A DNA stretch of 64,000 bases from assembly GCF_002205645.1 (NCBI RefSeq), contig NZ_NIOF01000007.1, positions 62,001-126,000 on the forward strand, in the 5' to 3' direction. The stretch's first letter is position 1. Every line of letters begins with the position of its first letter. This DNA comes from Roseateles aquatilis (lineage in GTDB: Bacteria; Pseudomonadota; Gammaproteobacteria; Burkholderiales; Burkholderiaceae_C). This document shows, piece after piece, positions 43,830 through 52,093 of the stretch. A model generated the notes under the pieces. The model worked only from the letters and a program-made list of their open reading frames with translations, made no database searches and was not told the origin of the DNA. The translations under genes were made by a program, and so were the position numbers.

Positions 43830-44593
43830 CCGACGCACGCACGAACACCCCCGGCAGCCGCCTCCAGGCCTGGGGGCTGCAGAAGACGTATGGCGTCAGG
43901 AAGGTGGTCAAGGACGTCCACCTCGACCTGCACAGCGGCGAGGTCGTGGGCCTGCTGGGCCCCAACGGCGCCGGCAAGACCACCAGCTTCTACATGATCG
44001 TGGGCCTGGTGCGCGCCGACGCCGGCGAGATCCAGATCGACGGCCGCCCGGTGCAGAACCTGCCCATCCATCAGCGCTCGCGCCTCGGTCTGAGCTACCT
44101 GCCGCAGGAAGCGTCGATCTTCCGCAAGCTCACCGTCGAGGAAAACATCCGCGCCGTGCTGGAGCTGCAGCTCGACGACAAGGGCCGGTCCTGGCCCGCG
44201 GCCCGCATCAACGCGGAGCTGGACAAGCTGCTGCAGGAGCTCTCGATCGAGAAGCTGCGCGACACGCCCGCGCCGGCGCTGTCCGGCGGCGAGCGCCGCC
44301 GCGTCGAGATCGCCCGCGCGCTGGCCACGCAGCCGCGCTTCATCCTGCTGGACGAGCCCTTCGCCGGCGTCGACCCGATCGCGGTGCTGGAGATCCAGCG
44401 CATCATCCGTTTCCTGAAGCAGCGCGGCATCGGCGTGCTGATCACCGATCACAACGTGCGCGAGACGCTCGGCATCTGTGATCGCGCCTACATCATCAGC
44501 GAAGGGGCGGTGCTCGCCGAAGGCACGCCCCAGCACATCGTCGAGCATCAGGACGTGCGCAGGGTCTATCTCGGCGAACACTTCCGGATGTAG
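43826..44593 (+). CDS. lptB: LPS export ABC transporter ATPase LptB
   Basis: The product is 255 residues. Walker A is [10 protein letters not shown], the signature is [15 protein letters not shown], Walker B is [13 protein letters not shown] and the H-loop is in [10 protein letters not shown]. The EEN[13 protein letters not shown] region is typical of LptB. It drives extraction of lipopolysaccharide from the inner membrane with LptFG, which are encoded elsewhere. It is coupled to lptA by a four-base overlap and followed by rpoN after 15 bases. Confidence 0.96.
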   Translation: MTDARTNTPGSRLQAWGLQKTYGVRKVVKDVHLDLHSGEVVGLLGPNGAGKTTSFYMIVGLVRADAGEIQIDGRPVQNLPIHQRSRLGLSYLPQEASIFRKLTVEENIRAVLELQLDDKGRSWPAARINAELDKLLQELSIEKLRDTPAPALSGGERRRVEIARALATQPRFILLDEPFAGVDPIAVLEIQRIIRFLKQRGIGVLITDHNVRETLGICDRAYIISEGAVLAEGTPQHIVEHQDVRRVYLGEHFRM

Positions 44594-44608
44594 GCCGGAG
44601 CCGACGAC

Positions 44609-46135
44609 ATGAGGCCGACGCTACAGGTACGCCTGTCCCAGCATCTTGCGCTGACGCCTCAGCTGCAGCAGTCCATCCGTTTGCTGCAGCTGTCGACGCT
44701 GGAGCTGCACCAGGAAGTCGAGCAGATGCTCGCCAGCAATCCGCTGCTGGAGACCGACGAGGAATTCGACGCGCCGCTGCCCACCGCCACGCAGGAGCGG
44801 CTGACCGAGCGCGAGGAACGCGAGGAGCGCGTCGCGCAGACCGAGTCCGACGCCCCCGCCGGCGACACGCCCGCGGCCGACGAGATCCGCGCCGAGGAGT
44901 TCGGCACCACCGAGCGCGACGACTGGGAGAACGGCACCGAGGGCGACGACTTCGACGGCATCCGCGAGACGCCCGGCAGCAGCGCCGCCTCGTCGTCCGG
45001 CGACGACGACGACCGGCCCGAGACCGAGGCGCCCGACGACTCGCTGCAGGACGTGCTGCGCGCGCAGATCCCCGGCATGACGCTCAGCGCGGTCGACCGC
45101 GCGGCGCTGCTGGCGTTGATCGAATCGCTGAACGACGACGGCTACCTGGAAGATCCGCTGGAGGACCTGGTCACGGCGATCCTCGGCGAGGACGCCGACC
45201 TGGAGCAGCGCGAGGAGCTGCTCGACCGCTTCAAGATCGCGCTCAAGTGGCTGCAGTCGATGGAGCCCGCCGGCGTCGGCGCGCGCGACCTGGGCGAGTG
45301 CCTGGAGCTGCAATTGCGCGCGCTGCCCCGCTCGCCCGAGCAGGCGCTCACGATCGTGATCAGCCGCCGCCACCTGGACCTGCTGGCCAAGCGCGACTGG
45401 CGCCGGCTGATGTCGCTGACGGGCGCGGACGAAGACCTGCTGCGCGAGGCGCAGACCCTGATCGCCGGCCTGGAGCCCAAGCCCGGCCGCCGCTACGCGC
45501 GCAGCGAGAACCGGCCCGTGGTGCCCGACGTGATCGTGCAGAAGGCCGGCCGCAACTTCCGGGTCATGATCAACCCCGACGTGCTGCCCAAGCTGCGCAT
45601 CAACGACCTCTACGCGCAGGCGCTGCGCGCCACGCGCGGCGGCGTCAGCAACTCGCCGCTGGGCGGCCAGTTGCAGGAGGCGCGCTGGTTCATCAAGAAC
45701 ATCCAGCAGCGCTTCGACACCATCCAGCGCGTCAGCGAGGCCATCGTCGAGCGCCAGCGCGGCTTCTTCACCCACGGCGAGCTGGCGATGAAGCCGCTGG
45801 TGCTGCGCGAGATCGCCGACGAGCTCGGCCTGCACGAGTCGACCATCTCCCGCGTCACCACCGCCAAGTACATGGCCACGCCCTGGGGCACCTTCGAGCT
45901 GAAGTACTTCTTCGGCTCCAGCCTGTCCACCGAGGCCGGCGGCAATGCGTCCAGCACCGCGGTGCGGGCGCTGATCAAGCAGTTCATCGCCGCCGAGGAC
46001 CCGGTCAGCCCGCTGTCGGACAGCCAGCTCTCGACGATGCTGGGCGAGCAGGGCATCACCGTGGCGCGCCGCACCGTCGCCAAATACCGCGAGGCGCTCA
46101 AGCTCGCCCCGGCCAACCTGCGCCGCGAGCGCTGA
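44609..46135 (+). CDS. rpoN: RNA polymerase sigma-54 factor
   Basis: The product is 508 residues. Region I is Gln/Leu-rich (QHLALTPQLQQSIRLLQLSTLEL), region II is a long acidic linker, and region III ends with the RpoN box ARRTVAKYRE near the C-terminus, which reads the -24 promoter element. It directs polymerase to promoters that need enhancer-binding proteins, such as those for nitrogen, motility and alternative carbon use. GGAG lies 8 bases before the ATG. lptB-rpoN is the normal order in beta- and gamma-proteobacteria. hpf and ptsN do not follow here. Confidence 0.97.
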   Translation: MRPTLQVRLSQHLALTPQLQQSIRLLQLSTLELHQEVEQMLASNPLLETDEEFDAPLPTATQERLTEREEREERVAQTESDAPAGDTPAADEIRAEEFGTTERDDWENGTEGDDFDGIRETPGSSAASSSGDDDDRPETEAPDDSLQDVLRAQIPGMTLSAVDRAALLALIESLNDDGYLEDPLEDLVTAILGEDADLEQREELLDRFKIALKWLQSMEPAGVGARDLGECLELQLRALPRSPEQALTIVISRRHLDLLAKRDWRRLMSLTGADEDLLREAQTLIAGLEPKPGRRYARSENRPVVPDVIVQKAGRNFRVMINPDVLPKLRINDLYAQALRATRGGVSNSPLGGQLQEARWFIKNIQQRFDTIQRVSEAIVERQRGFFTHGELAMKPLVLREIADELGLHESTISRVTTAKYMATPWGTFELKYFFGSSLSTEAGGNASSTAVRALIKQFIAAEDPVSPLSDSQLSTMLGEQGITVARRTVAKYREALKLAPANLRRER

Positions 46136-46150
46136 GTCGACGCCACCCCG

Positions 46151-46200
46151 CCCGGTGACGCCGGGCCCGGCCGCTTCCGGCCGCGCCGTCGGGGAACGGC
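46151..46200 (+). terminator. Three tandem hairpins after rpoN
   Basis: CCCGG/CCGGG (46151-46165), CGGCCG/CGGCCG with a CTTC loop (46168-46183) and GCCGT/ACGGC (46185-46200) follow the rpoN stop within 65 bases. No T tract is present. They may protect the 3' end or support factor-dependent termination. Confidence 0.4.
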
Positions 46201-46367
46201 GCGAGAAACAGCACGAGAAACAGCGCCGGCCGAGGCGTCATCGCCGCGGATCGCCTGCCCCGCGAGCCGTCCGCGCCAGGGCGGTGGGACAATGCGACCC
46301 TTGCGCGGCCCGCACCGGGCGCCGCCCCATCGCAGCGCTTGCGCCGCCCATCACGTCCCCGTCCACG

Positions 46368-47645
46368 ATGTCCGAGTCCGCCTACCACCTGTTCCTGCCC
46401 TGCGCCGCCGGCGTCGAAGACTGGCTGGAGGCGGAGATCCGCGACATCCTCGGCCCCGACGAATGCCTGCAGGGCCCCAAGGCCTTCCGTGGCGGCGTGG
46501 GCCTGTACGGCACGCTGGCGGCGGTGATGCGGCTCAACCTGCGCAGCCGCCTGGCGCAGCGCGTGCTGATCGAGGTCGCGCGCGAGGAGTACCGCCACGA
46601 GGACGACATCTACGCCATCGCCAGCGGCGTCGACTGGACGAAGTGGATGACGCCGCGCCAGACGCTGCGGGTGGACACGACGGCGCAGCGCTCGCCGCTG
46701 CACAGCCTGAACTTCGCCACGCTGCGGGTGAAGGACGCTGTCTGCGACGTGCTGCGCGAGACCTTCGGCGAGCGGCCCAGCGTCGACACCCGCTGGCCCG
46801 ATCTGCCGCTGCAGCTACACCTGACGGAGACGCTGGCGACGGTCTATGTCGACAGCTCCGGCGAGTCGCTGTTCAAGCGCGGCTGGCGCGAGGACAAGGG
46901 CGATGCGCCGCTGAAGGAGACGCTGGCCGCGGCGATGCTCGCGGCGGCCGGCTGGAAGGGCACGCCCGAGCACGGCGGCGCGTTGCATGATCCCTGCTGC
47001 GGCTCGGGCACCATCCCGGTCGAGGCCGCGACCATCGCCTGCAACATCGCGCCCGGCATCCTGCGCCGCTTCGCGTTCGAGAAGCTGCTGCCGTTCCAGC
47101 CGCTGCTGCCGGCCTGGCGCGCGATGAAGGACGAAGCCCGCGCCGCCGAGCATCCGCCCACGGTCCCGATCTTCGCCAGCGACGTGGCGTTCCGGATGGT
47201 CGACTTCGCGCGCCGCAACGCGGAGCGCGCCGGCGTGGCCCAGTACATCCAGTTCAACGGTGGCGACGCGCTCGAACGCCCCGCGCCGAAGCTGCCCGAC
47301 GATATGCCCGGCACGCTGATGCTGAACCCGCCCTACGGCGAGCGCATCGAGGTCCGCGGCAAGGCCGGCACGCAACGCATGGACGGCGGCCCCTTGTCCG
47401 AGGAACGCGACGCGGGCGACGACTTCTTCCCGCGCCTGTCGGCGCACTGGAAGCGCGCCTACACGCAGCATGCGGCCGGCTGGACCGCGTGGCTGCTGTG
47501 CCCCGAGATGAAGCTGCCGAGCAAGATGCGACTCAAGGAGTCGCGCCGCATCCCGATGTGGAACGGACCCATCGAATGCCGCCTGTTCAGGTTCGACCTG
47601 GTGGCCGGGTCCGCCCGTCGCGTGAACACCGACTCCGACGCATAG
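46368..47645 (+). CDS. rlmL: THUMP-domain 23S rRNA (guanine-N2)-methyltransferase, RlmL-type
   Basis: The product is 425 residues. An N-terminal ferredoxin-like/THUMP part precedes a SAM-binding domain with DPCCGSGTIPVEAA and the catalytic NPPYGER. This corresponds to the N-terminal half of E. coli RlmKL, which makes m2G2445 in 23S rRNA; the RlmK half is not attached. The ATG at 46368 is preferred because the recognisable fold begins with it. A GACAAT box lies at 46289-46294. Substrate assignment rests on the family. Confidence 0.88.
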   Translation: MSESAYHLFLPCAAGVEDWLEAEIRDILGPDECLQGPKAFRGGVGLYGTLAAVMRLNLRSRLAQRVLIEVAREEYRHEDDIYAIASGVDWTKWMTPRQTLRVDTTAQRSPLHSLNFATLRVKDAVCDVLRETFGERPSVDTRWPDLPLQLHLTETLATVYVDSSGESLFKRGWREDKGDAPLKETLAAAMLAAAGWKGTPEHGGALHDPCCGSGTIPVEAATIACNIAPGILRRFAFEKLLPFQPLLPAWRAMKDEARAAEHPPTVPIFASDVAFRMVDFARRNAERAGVAQYIQFNGGDALERPAPKLPDDMPGTLMLNPPYGERIEVRGKAGTQRMDGGPLSEERDAGDDFFPRLSAHWKRAYTQHAAGWTAWLLCPEMKLPSKMRLKESRRIPMWNGPIECRLFRFDLVAGSARRVNTDSDA

Positions 47646-47723
47646 AACCGTCAGCTTCGGCCCCTCTTCATGGGGAGCACCTTCCCCTCCCCCGTGCGAT
47701 TTCTTTCCAACGGATGGCCCACG

Positions 47724-47969
47724 ATGATTGACGCAGATTTGGGACCTGAACTGGAGGCCATCGTGCTGGATCTGATCGAGAGCGGAAAGTACGCGTCGCG
47801 CGCCCAGGTGCTGCGCGAGAGCGAGGCGTTGCAGGGGTGGCGGGAGGCACGGATGGACGCGTTCGACGCGTCCATTCAGCGCGGCCTCGCCGAGATCAAG
47901 GCGGGCGGCGGCGTCCCCGCCGAGGAGGCCTTCGAACGCCTCTTCCAGAAATACCCCTATCTGCGCTGA
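47724..47969 (+). CDS. parD: ParD-like antitoxin
   Basis: The product is 81 residues. The N-terminal ribbon-helix-helix (LGPELEAIVLDLIESGKYASRAQVLRESEAL) is that of ParD/CopG antitoxins, which dimerise, bind the operon operator and neutralise ParE. The C-terminal half carries the toxin-binding helix. An upstream in-frame ATG at 47670 would add 18 residues of non-matching sequence and is rejected. The ParE-like gene starts 9 bases downstream. Confidence 0.9.
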   Translation: MIDADLGPELEAIVLDLIESGKYASRAQVLRESEALQGWREARMDAFDASIQRGLAEIKAGGGVPAEEAFERLFQKYPYLR

Positions 47970-47978
47970 CACCGCAGC

Positions 47979-48284
47979 ATGCAGGTACGCCTCTTGACGG
48001 AGGCATCGGCAGATCTGGATAGCATCGCCGAGTACATCGGCCAGAACAACCCAAGACGCGCGCGCAGCTTCATTCATGAATTGCGGCAGAAGATCTTCGG
48101 GCTGTCCACTATGGCGGCGTCGTTTCGTGTGGTCCCGCGCTACGCGGCGAGTGAACTGCGCAGGCGTGTGCACGATCCGTATCAGATCTTCTATATCGCT
48201 GATGTCGAGCTCGGTGTCGTTCACGTGGTGCGGGTGCTGCACTCGGCGCGCGATACCGACCCTCTACTGGTCCGCTACGAATGA
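47979..48284 (+). CDS. parE: ParE/RelE-family toxin
   Basis: The product is 101 residues of the RelE/ParE fold, with LTEASADLDSIAEYIGQNNP at the N-terminus and RRVHDPYQIFYIAD then VVHVVRVLHSARD at the C-terminus. ParE proteins poison DNA gyrase, while RelE types cut mRNA. Pairing with a ParD-type antitoxin favours ParE. The antitoxin-first order and 9-base gap are standard. No sign of disruption is visible, so the module looks active. Confidence 0.9.
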   Translation: MQVRLLTEASADLDSIAEYIGQNNPRRARSFIHELRQKIFGLSTMAASFRVVPRYAASELRRRVHDPYQIFYIADVELGVVHVVRVLHSARDTDPLLVRYE

Positions 48285-48342
48285 GGCGTCGGGGCTACCT
48301 CGTGCTGAGGGCGCCGGCGCCCGGCACCCGCGAACGAGAAGC

Positions 48343-49092
48343 TCAAGCTTCGCTCAGCGCCACCCACCCCAGGACCGCCAGCGGCGCCGTATCCGCCCGC
48401 AGGATCCGCGGACCGAGCTTCACCGCGGCGAAACCGCGCGCGCGGGCGGACTGCTCTTCCGCCTCGCTGAGGCCGCCTTCCGGTCCGCTCAGCACGGTGA
48501 CGGGATCCGCCTCGCTCGATACGGATACGAGCGTCGACAGCGATTGCGCGGCGACCGGGCTCAGCAGCCAGCGTTGCCCCGCGGCCTCGGCCGGCACCTC
48601 CGCCAACCATGCCGCCAGCGTCTTCACCGGCGCGACCTGCAAGGGCCTGGCGCGCCCGCATTGCTCGGCCGCCGCGATGGCGACGCCCTGCCAGTGCGCC
48701 CGCTTCTTCTCGGCACGATCGCCGGTCAGGCGCAGCACCGAGCGCTCGCTCATCAGCGGCTGGATCGCCACCGCGCCCAGCTCGCAGGCTTTCTCGACGA
48801 TGCCGTCCATCCGGTCGTTCGCGGGCATCACGACGGCCAGCGTCACCGCGCGTCGCAGCTCCCGGTCGACCGATCGGCGCGCGCGCAACGCGACCCGCAC
48901 CTCGCTGCGGCCCATCGCGGTCACCGCGGCGGTCCACTCGTCCCCGCTGCCGTCGAACAGCGTGACCTCGTCGCCAGGTTGCAGCCGCAGCACCTGCACA
49001 TGGCGCGCCGCGCCGGGCGGCAGGGACAGTTCCGATTCAGGGCCGAGGCCGGCCGCCTCCAGCGGCTCCTCGACAAAAAGACGCGCCGGCAA
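48343..49092 (-). CDS. rsmE: 16S rRNA (uracil-1498-N3)-methyltransferase
   Basis: The product is 249 residues. The N-terminal PUA-like part (ARHVQVLRLQPGDEVTLFDGSG) and the C-terminal SPOUT fold with LSGPEGGLSEAEE and LGPRILRADTAPLAVLGW are diagnostic of RsmE. It methylates U1498 of 16S rRNA after 30S assembly. It is convergent with the ParDE pair and follows the FMN reductase gene by three bases, so the two are probably co-transcribed. Confidence 0.95.
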   Translation of the reverse strand: MPARLFVEEPLEAAGLGPESELSLPPGAARHVQVLRLQPGDEVTLFDGSGDEWTAAVTAMGRSEVRVALRARRSVDRELRRAVTLAVVMPANDRMDGIVEKACELGAVAIQPLMSERSVLRLTGDRAEKKRAHWQGVAIAAAEQCGRARPLQVAPVKTLAAWLAEVPAEAAGQRWLLSPVAAQSLSTLVSVSSEADPVTVLSGPEGGLSEAEEQSARARGFAAVKLGPRILRADTAPLAVLGWVALSEA

Positions 49093-49095
49093 CCC

Positions 49096-49653
49096 TCACC
49101 CCTTGTGCTTCTGGATCCAGGCCGAGAACGCGGCCAGCACCTTGCGCAGGAAAGCCTCGGTGTCCGGTTTGGCGATGGCGCCGTCGGGCGCGAAGAGCTC
49201 GGCCGCGCCGCCCAGATAGACCTCCGGCGACGGCAGCAGCGGCGTGTTCAGGCAGGCCAGCACCTGACGCAGGTGGTGGTGCGCGCCGAAGCCACCCAGC
49301 GCGCCCGGCGACAGCGTGATCACCGCCGCGGGCTTGCCGTCGAAGGCGTTGTGGCCATAGGGCCGCGAGCCCACGTCCAGCGCGTTCTTGAGCGCGGCGG
49401 GGATGGAGCGGTTGTATTCGGGGCTGACGAACAGCACCGCGTCCGCGGCCTTGATCGTCTGGCGGAAGTCGGCGTAGGGAGCCGGTGGCGCCGCGGCCTC
49501 GTCCTCGTTGTAGAACGGCAGCTGGCCGATCTCGACGATGTTCAGCTTCAACTCGGGCGGCGCGATCCGCGCCAGGGCCAGCGCCAGCTTGCGGTTGTAG
49601 GAACCCTTGCGCAGGCTGCCGACCAGCACCGCGACTTGATAGGTCGTGGACAT
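49096..49653 (-). CDS. NADPH-dependent FMN reductase
   Basis: The product is 185 residues with a flavodoxin-like fold. GSLRKGSYNRKLA is the FMN phosphate loop and SPEYNRSIPAALKNALD the family signature, as in ChrR/AzoR-like NADPH:FMN or quinone reductases. It probably reduces quinones, chromate or azo compounds in the cytoplasm; which is not visible. GGAG lies 5 bases before the ATG. It precedes rsmE on the same strand. Confidence 0.92.
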   Translation of the reverse strand: MSTTYQVAVLVGSLRKGSYNRKLALALARIAPPELKLNIVEIGQLPFYNEDEAAAPPAPYADFRQTIKAADAVLFVSPEYNRSIPAALKNALDVGSRPYGHNAFDGKPAAVITLSPGALGGFGAHHHLRQVLACLNTPLLPSPEVYLGGAAELFAPDGAIAKPDTEAFLRKVLAAFSAWIQKHKG

Positions 49654-49675
49654 AGATGCTCCAACTCCGTGAGGA

Positions 49676-50152
49676 TCAGTTGAAGCCCAGTGTCGCACGC
49701 AGCTCATGCGCCGCGGCGTCTCCCTTGCTCGCCCGCACGCGGTCCACGACGTCCAGCGCGAGCGTCTGCAACTGTGCGATGTCCTGGCATTGCTCGACCG
49801 CCAGCGCCAGCTTGTAGCCCTTGAGCAGCCCCTGTTGCTTGGCGAAGGCGCTGAGCGCCGTGTACAGCTGCGTGAAGTCCAACGACGAGGTCGGCACCCC
49901 TGTCAACCTGGAGGACGCCCCCGCCATCGGCCGCGTCGGCGGCGCGCCGGCGGCGACCTGGACCAGGCGCAGCGCCAGCAGCAGTTCAAGATCGGCCGGC
50001 GCGGCGCCCTGCACCAGCGCGAGCCAATCGCCGCCGGTCTTGCCGGCGTCGATCACCAGCAGCAGGTTGCGGGCGACGCGCGCCTGCACCAGGTCGCGCG
50101 ACTTGATCTCCGCTCGCCCGGCCTCGGTCTTTTCGTAACGTTCTTCGAGCAC
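49676..50152 (-). CDS. Conserved-looking protein of unknown function
   Basis: The product is 158 residues, soluble and mostly helical, with no signal peptide or membrane segment. The start is GTG at 50152 with AGGAGG 8 bases upstream. I recognise no family. A Leu-rich centre (LELLLALRLVQVA) and a C-terminal LALDVVDRVRASKG helix are the main features. It lies between fadD and the FMN reductase on the same strand, with 85 and 22 bases on either side, so it could be co-transcribed with either. Confidence 0.75.
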   Translation of the reverse strand: MLEERYEKTEAGRAEIKSRDLVQARVARNLLLVIDAGKTGGDWLALVQGAAPADLELLLALRLVQVAAGAPPTRPMAGASSRLTGVPTSSLDFTQLYTALSAFAKQQGLLKGYKLALAVEQCQDIAQLQTLALDVVDRVRASKGDAAAHELRATLGFN

Positions 50153-50237
50153 GGCCTTGCCTCCTCAGGAGCGGCAAGCTTAGGCGGTCGCGGGCTGTCG
50201 TGGGCGGATTGCGCCCGCGACGGCCCTCGGAAAACTG

Positions 50238-51911
50238 CTACTTTTTGTCGCGCAATTCACGCCGCAGCACCTTGCCCACCGGTGTCTTGGGCAGCTCGGT
50301 GCGGAACTCGATGATGCGCGGACGCTTGTAGCCGGTCAGATTGGCCTCGCAGAAGGCCTTCACGTCGGCCTCGGTCAGCGCCGGGTTCTTGCGCACGATG
50401 ACGACCTTGACCGTCTCGCCCGCCTTCTCGTCCGGCACGCCCACCGCGGCGCATTCCAGCACGCCCGGCATCTGCGTCAGCACGTCCTCGATCTCGTTCG
50501 GATAGACGTTGAAACCGCTGACCAGGATCATGTCCTTCTTGCGGTCCACGATGCGGAAGAAGCCGCGATCGTCCACCGTGCCGATGTCGCCGGTGCGGAA
50601 GAAGCCGTCGGCCGTCATCACCTTGGCCGTCTCGTCCGGGCGCTGCCAGTAGCCGGCCATCACCTGCGGACCGCGGATCGCGATCTCGCCCGCGCCGCCG
50701 GTCGGCACCTCGGCGCCGTCGTCGTCCAGCAGGGTCACGTCGGTGCCCGGCAGCGGCAGGCCGATCGAGCCCGTGTACGCCGTGCTGTCGGTCGGATTGC
50801 AGCAAGCAACCGGCGACGTCTCGGACAGGCCATAACCCTCGACGATCGGGCAGCCGGTCTTCTCCAGCCACAGCCTGGCGGTGGCCTGCTGCACCGCCAT
50901 GCCGCCGCCCACCGAGATCACCAGCCCGCTCCAGTCCACCGTGTTGAACGAGGCGTGGTGGGCCATCGCCATGAACAGCGTGTTCACGGCCGGGAAGCTG
51001 TGGATGCGGTGGTGGCTCAGCTCCTTGAAGACCGCGGGCAGGTCGCGCGGATTGGGGATCAGCACGTTGCAGCCGCCAACGCGCATCGACAGCATCAGAT
51101 TCGTCGTGAATCCGAAGATGTGATACAGCGGCAGCGCGCAAACGCTCATCAGCTGCTCGCCGGCCGGGATCTTCTTCAGCGCGGGCTGATACCAGGCCTC
51201 GCACTGCAGCGTGTTGGCCACCAGGTTGCGATGCAGCAGCACCGCGCCCTTGGAGACGCCCGTGGTGCCGCCGGTGTACTGCAGCACCGCGATGTCGTTG
51301 GGGCCGACGGTGGGACGGCGGTACTGCACGCCGCGCGCCTGGGACAACGCGTCGTTGAAGCGCACCGCGCCGGGCAGGTCGAACGCCGGCACCAGCTTCT
51401 TCACCTTGCGCACGACGTAGTTGACGACCATGCCCTTGGCAAAGCCCAGCATGTCGCCCATCGAGGCGAGCACGATGTGCTTCGTCGGCACGTTCGCCAG
51501 CACCTGTTGCAGCGTGGCGGCGAAGTTCTCGACGATCACGATCGCCTTGGCGCCGGAGTCCTTGAGCTGGTGCTCCAGCTCGCGCGGCGTGTACAGCGGA
51601 TTGACGTTGACGACGACGAATCCCGCGCGCAGCACCGCCGCGACGGCCACCGGGTATTGCGGCACGTTGGGCATCATGAGGGCGACGCGATCACCCTTCT
51701 CCAGCCCCAGGCCCTGCAGGTAAGCCGCCAACGCGCGCGACGCCTCGTCGATCTGCGCGAAGCTGACCGACCGGCCCAGCATCTTGTAGGCCGGCCGCTC
51801 CGGAAACTGCTTGAATGCCGCTTCCATCAGCTCGACCAGCGAGGGATAGACATCCGCATCGATCTCGGCGGGAACGCCCGCCGGATAGTGCTTCAGCCAG
51901 TTTTTCTCCAT
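50238..51911 (-). CDS. fadD: Long-chain fatty acid-CoA ligase
   Basis: The product is 557 residues. The ATP-binding motif is YTGGTTGVSKG, the A5 region is GYGLSETSP and the A8 hinge is GFFRTGDIG, followed by KKDMILVSGFNVYPNEIED. The C-terminal catalytic lysine lies in PKTPVGKVLRREL. It activates fatty acids as they enter beta-oxidation at the inner membrane. GGAG stands 8 bases before the ATG. A hairpin (51943-51960) lies in its leader. Confidence 0.93.
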   Translation of the reverse strand: MEKNWLKHYPAGVPAEIDADVYPSLVELMEAAFKQFPERPAYKMLGRSVSFAQIDEASRALAAYLQGLGLEKGDRVALMMPNVPQYPVAVAAVLRAGFVVVNVNPLYTPRELEHQLKDSGAKAIVIVENFAATLQQVLANVPTKHIVLASMGDMLGFAKGMVVNYVVRKVKKLVPAFDLPGAVRFNDALSQARGVQYRRPTVGPNDIAVLQYTGGTTGVSKGAVLLHRNLVANTLQCEAWYQPALKKIPAGEQLMSVCALPLYHIFGFTTNLMLSMRVGGCNVLIPNPRDLPAVFKELSHHRIHSFPAVNTLFMAMAHHASFNTVDWSGLVISVGGGMAVQQATARLWLEKTGCPIVEGYGLSETSPVACCNPTDSTAYTGSIGLPLPGTDVTLLDDDGAEVPTGGAGEIAIRGPQVMAGYWQRPDETAKVMTADGFFRTGDIGTVDDRGFFRIVDRKKDMILVSGFNVYPNEIEDVLTQMPGVLECAAVGVPDEKAGETVKVVIVRKNPALTEADVKAFCEANLTGYKRPRIIEFRTELPKTPVGKVLRRELRDKK

Positions 51912-51942
51912 TGTTTTGTCTCCAAGGTACGGCGCGGATTCT

Positions 51943-51960
51943 CGCCGATCGCCATCGGCG
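51943..51960 (-). promoter_or_regulatory. Hairpin in the fadD leader
   Basis: CGCCGAT (51943-51949) and ATCGGCG (51954-51960) are perfect arms with a 4-base loop, about 30 bases before the fadD start. It could be a leader structure or an operator. Nothing else in the 182-base gap is distinctive. Confidence 0.35.
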
Positions 51961-52093
51961 CCCCATCAGGGGATTCGATAGAACGCACAAAGTGGAGAGA
52001 TGCCTCCAGAACGGTGCGGTTACTTCTGCTTCGCATCGAAATCGCCGCGCGTTCGACACATATCGCCGCCCCATCGTGGATGGGCGGCCGTGA

